NCBI GenBank assembly: GCA_963662155.1
Contig: OY759270.1
Location: forward strand, 48,734,164-48,798,163
Reading direction: 5' to 3'
DNA length: 64,000 nucleotides
Origin: Lamellibrachia columna
Lineage: Eukaryota; Annelida; Polychaeta; Sabellida; Siboglinidae
A program made the position numbers and the translations under genes. Positions 60,823 to 64,000 of this stretch are shown here, in pieces; the stretch's first letter is position 1, and the number at the start of each line of letters is the position of its first letter. The notes under the pieces were generated by a model that saw only the letters and a list, made by a program, of their open reading frames with translations, had not been told where the DNA came from and ran no database searches.

Positions 60823-61507
60823 TTTTCATAGACACTGTATCCGCTGGAAGTAATTTTCATAATATATGTTGACTTTTGATATGTGTACATGTATGAATGT
60901 GTATAATTGGTTGTAAAATTATGCTATATAAAATCACCCTCACTGTATGAATGTGTATACTCATGATAATTGGTCGTATGATTCTAAATAAATACTCGCA
61001 AAAAACGTGGGTGGTTTTTGTCCAGGGTAGTTTTAGTCAGGGGGGATTATGTCCGGGGGGGTTTTAGTCCGGATGGTTTTTGTCCAGGTGGTTTTCGTCC
61101 GGGGTGGTTTTTGTCCGTAAACCCAATACCTTTGAGTGACAATAAGTCATTGTCAGCTATATATTTTGTTCACCAATCAATCACATATCATAAGTTAAAA
61201 ACATTAAATAGGTGTAGGAAGAATGTTAGTGCACAAAGAGTGCTTGATTCTGGCAGAGGACTGAGTAGCTGTATGAATTTGAAATGCCGATCCCAGGCCA
61301 ATGCATAATTTGATTGTCGTAATGCAACCTTCTTGCCCAACCATCTGTACAGTTATTGTTATGTCCTTAGTGCTTTCTCTGGCTGCCTGGCATATCACAT
61401 TTAGAGAAATAATCAGGTAACTGTCCAATCACCTTATCCATTTGTCCTTTTCACATAAGCCTATTCATTGATTCACTGAAGCAGGATAAGGGTTCCAAGC
61501 TTCTAGC

Positions 61508-61844
61508 CAGGGTTGAAAAAATCATTATTATTTTTTTAAATAAAAAAATTGGATTTTTTTATTTATTGGATTTTTTATTTATTTGATTCTGGTATACACA
61601 ATGTCATCAAATATTTGACTATCAGGCTATCTGGTGTCAATACAGCTACACAAGTGTGCGCACTTTGTGCTTTATTATTAAAAAACACACAAAACGTTGT
61701 TGATCTAGATGCTTGTAAACAATTATTTGTGTTAAACTCATATAAATCAGCGATTAAAAAAATCGGAAGTAAAAAAAAACATAAATCAATTATTTTAATT
61801 TTTTTGGAGTAATTTAAATCAATGATTTAAATCAAACAACCCTG
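61508..61844. mobile_element. hAT-like non-autonomous element, copy 3 (internally deleted, 337 bp)
   Basis: CAGGGTTGAAAAAATCA...AAATCAAACAACCCTG, flanked by CTTCTAGC and CTTCCAGC (8-bp target duplication, 7/8). It lacks about 300 bp of the interior of copies 1 and 2. Confidence 0.87.
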
Positions 61845-62482
61845 CTTCCAGCACTAAACAGACTGTCTTTAACATCTGAATCAATCATTGCCATGTCATC
61901 ACAACCATAGCTGCCAGCCTGCCATGCTGGGTAATGTGTGAACAAAATCCAGGGGATCACACCAACTTTTCAGAGTTTTTCTCAGTTGGTAGCTAGCTTC
62001 CACACTATTGACTAAAAGTGTGAAAAACATCCTATCCTTGAGCCAATAACTAACTGTCCACCAAGCAGCAGCCGAGCAGTATAGTCTACTATGGCATAAT
62101 CAGAGTGTGTTATGTGACAGTGAAATTTTTTTCTGTTTCATTCCAATGACTATCTGAATTTCTATATCCGACTGAACTTGTGTGAGGTTAATTTAATTGG
62201 AAATTTATGAGTTAATTGTAATTTAATTAATTATACACCCATGAATTAATCTGAATCTATGTAAGTGATTCTATTTTAAAAAGTATGTTAAATGTTTAAT
62301 TGAAAGAAAATAGTACCAATGGAAAATGTAATAGTAATAGCTTGAAATGTAATAGTAATATATTACATTGCCTTCAGTATGTAATAGTAATAGAAAGGAA
62401 ACTAACTAATAGTAATTTATTACACTGCAATGTAATATACCCCAGGCCTGATATATATATAAATACATATACATATATATAT
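61845..62482. other. intergenic, nothing recognised
   Basis: AT-rich with AATGTAATAGTAATA short repeats at 62325-62440 and a TA run at 62448-62481 that abuts the 3' end of the next LINE. Confidence 0.5.
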
Positions 62483-64000
62483 TTAACAAGATTTGCCATC
62501 CAAGCCAAAGGCCCAGATGGCAAGTGGACAAGGAAGCCATTGGCTTATCGAGAGTCCAACAATGTTCATCTACTTATAGCCCGCCCTCCTGAGATATGTG
62601 TCAACCTTGTTTTTAAACATATTCACGCTGCTAGCAGTTACACAATCTGTAGACAATTTGTTCCATTCATTTATTGTCCTCTGTGAGAACGAGTGCTTCC
62701 TGATGTCCAATCTACATTGATCCTTTACTAATTTTACCTCATGTCCTCTAGTTCTGCTATCCTTCTTGAGTGAGAAAAACATATTTCTATCAATATTTTC
62801 ATACCCATTCAATATCTTAAAAACTTCAATCTGATCTCCTCTTAACCTCCTTGTCTCTAGAGTTGTTAAACCACATTCTTTCAGGCGTTCTTCATAACTA
62901 AGGTCTCTCAGTTCTGGAATCATTTTAGTTGCTCTCCTTTGTATGCGTTCAAGCGTATCTATATCCTTCTTACGATATGGTCTCCATGCTTGTATACAGT
63001 ATTCTAAATGAGGTCTAACTATTGCTTTATAAAGAGGTATAATTAACTTTTTTCCCTTGTATGTTATGTTTCTTCTAATCAATCCAAGAATTTGATTACC
63101 CTTTGAAGCTGCAATACCACACTGCTCTGAAACTTTCATATCAGCGCTTATTGTAACTCCTAAGTCCTTTTCTTTTACAGTAGTACCCAGAACAGTATCT
63201 CCCATTTTATAGTTTACATTCAAGTTCCTATGTCCTGTATGTAGGCATTTACATTTCCCAAAATTGAACAACATCTGCCATTTCTCAGACCATTTCACTA
63301 ATCTGTCTAGATCATTTTGTAAATGTTGTTTATCACCATCAGTATTAACCTTTCTAAACAGTTTTGTGTCATCCGCAAATTTCAGTACGTTACTTGTTAT
63401 ACTGTCGTCCAAGTCATTGATATAAATTAAGAATAATATAGGTCCTAATACTGATCCTTGAGGTACCCCACTCAAAACCGATTTCCAATTTGAAACTTCT
63501 CCATCTACTACAACTCGTTGTCTTCTGTCAGTCAGCCATTGTTCTATCCAGTCAGTTATGCTATCCCCGATACCATGGGCTTTTAATTTAAGTAGTAATC
63601 TTTGATGTGGCACTTTGTCAAAAGCTTTCTGAAAATCTAAGTAGATAATATCTACTGGCGATCCCACGTCTATCCACTTAGTGATTTCTTCCAAAAAACA
63701 TAACATATTTGTTAAGCATGACCTCGCTTTAAGGAATCCATGTTGAGATGAATTTAATAATTTATGCTTAACGAGGAAGTCCACCATATGGTCTTTCATT
63801 AACCTTTCTAATAATTTACAAATCACTGACGTTAAACTCACTGGTCTGTAATTCTCTGACTTATTTCTCGAACCCTTTTTAAATAATGGTATGATGTTTG
63901 CTTCTTTCCATTCAAACGGAACAACTCCCTCTTTTAATGACAAGTTGAATACACTTGCAAGTGGTATACTGATTTGTTCTACTGTTTCCATTAGTAATTT
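62483..64000 (-). mobile_element. CR1-like LINE, 3' part with intact RT ORF, runs off the window
   Basis: Minus-strand element whose 3' end is GGATGGCAAATCTTGTTAAA at 62483. It is the parent-like copy of the fragments at 2466-2832, 6526-6715 and 38217-40737. The 5' part (endonuclease) lies beyond 64000. Confidence 0.92.
62570..63991 (-). CDS. LINE reverse transcriptase (uninterrupted, N-terminus outside)
   Basis: A 473-codon uninterrupted frame with all RT blocks: [81 protein letters not shown] (FADD catalytic), [27 protein letters not shown] and RPHLEYCIQAWRPY, and a C-terminus ending YLRRAGYK. The first Met shown is internal; the true ORF starts outside the window. The lack of stops marks this as the youngest copy of the family here. 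Confidence 0.92.
   Translation of the reverse strand: METVEQISIPLASVFNLSLKEGVVPFEWKEANIIPLFKKGSRNKSENYRPVSLTSVICKLLERLMKDHMVDFLVKHKLLNSSQHGFLKARSCLTNMLCFLEEITKWIDVGSPVDIIYLDFQKAFDKVPHQRLLLKLKAHGIGDSITDWIEQWLTDRRQRVVVDGEVSNWKSVLSGVPQGSVLGPILFLIYINDLDDSITSNVLKFADDTKLFRKVNTDGDKQHLQNDLDRLVKWSEKWQMLFNFGKCKCLHTGHRNLNVNYKMGDTVLGTTVKEKDLGVTISADMKVSEQCGIAASKGNQILGLIRRNITYKGKKLIIPLYKAIVRPHLEYCIQAWRPYRKKDIDTLERIQRRATKMIPELRDLSYEERLKECGLTTLETRRLRGDQIEVFKILNGYENIDRNMFFSLKKDSRTRGHEVKLVKDQCRLDIRKHSFSQRTINEWNKLSTDCVTASSVNMFKNKVDTYLRRAGYK

Larger units (their letters stand above)
59423..61123 (+). mobile_element. FLYWCH/MULE-type DNA transposon, 1.7 kb, 9-bp target duplication
   Basis: Both ends carry about 115-bp inverted repeats built of GGACAAAAACCACC(C)-type units (59423-59541 and 61004-61123), flanked by CAATACCTT on both sides (59414-59422 and 61124-61132). 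A 9-bp duplication is the Mutator/MULE hallmark. The interior has a FLYWCH zinc-finger frame and a transposase C-terminus, but the DDE catalytic core is missing. A 120-130-bp tandem duplication lies at 59640-59880. Confidence 0.9.

Overview
This is animal nuclear DNA. It is AT-rich, with phase-consistent spliced genes and no operons. The repeat content (CR1-like and RTE-like LINEs, a Penelope element with a GIY-YIG nuclease, hAT, piggyBac, pogo-like and FLYWCH/MULE DNA elements, many minisatellites) fits a marine invertebrate, most likely a mollusc or other lophotrochozoan. The taxon is inferred; nothing in the window proves it.

Three protein-coding genes can be supported. (1) At the left edge, minus strand, is the first coding exon of IBTK (59-385; the rest lies off the window). 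(2) CDK5RAP1, the mitochondrial tRNA/RNA methylthiotransferase, runs head-to-head with it on the plus strand as 12 coding exons (1975-16198). All splice phases agree and the product is about 649 aa. (3) On the minus strand, facing CDK5RAP1 tail-to-tail, a beta-1,4-galactosyltransferase-family (GT7) gene spreads 7 coding exons over 34 kb (22688-56424, about 416 aa). An Ile at the donor-specificity position suggests a beta-1,4-GalNAc-transferase. Everything else that looks coding is mobile-element or tandem-repeat sequence.

Layout: 1-385 IBTK exon; 386-1974 divergent intergenic/promoter region; 1975-16198 CDK5RAP1, whose introns carry LINE scraps, a pogo-like element and five minisatellites lying on or beside splice junctions; 16199-22687 intergenic, dominated by a 33-bp satellite with a 1067-bp higher-order duplication and a 37-bp minisatellite split by a hAT element; 22688-34226 the catalytic exons of the GT7 gene, with a 46-bp minisatellite next to one donor site; 34227-56147 its 22-kb first intron, holding nested transposons (a LINE with a CR1-like LINE and a hAT inside it; an RTE-like LINE split by a DNA transposon that itself contains a piggyBac derivative, by an unclassified insert, and by a near-complete Penelope element with a 12-bp target duplication); 56148-56424 the first coding exon of the GT7 gene (signal-anchor); 56425-64000 5' flank with a FLYWCH/MULE element (9-bp target duplication), a deleted hAT and an intact CR1-like LINE ORF that runs off the right edge.

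The three cellular genes have no obvious shared pathway. Two CDK5RAP1 minisatellites have repeat units that contain the splice site itself, so one exon is preceded by about a dozen degenerate acceptor copies and another is followed by ten tandem donor-like copies.
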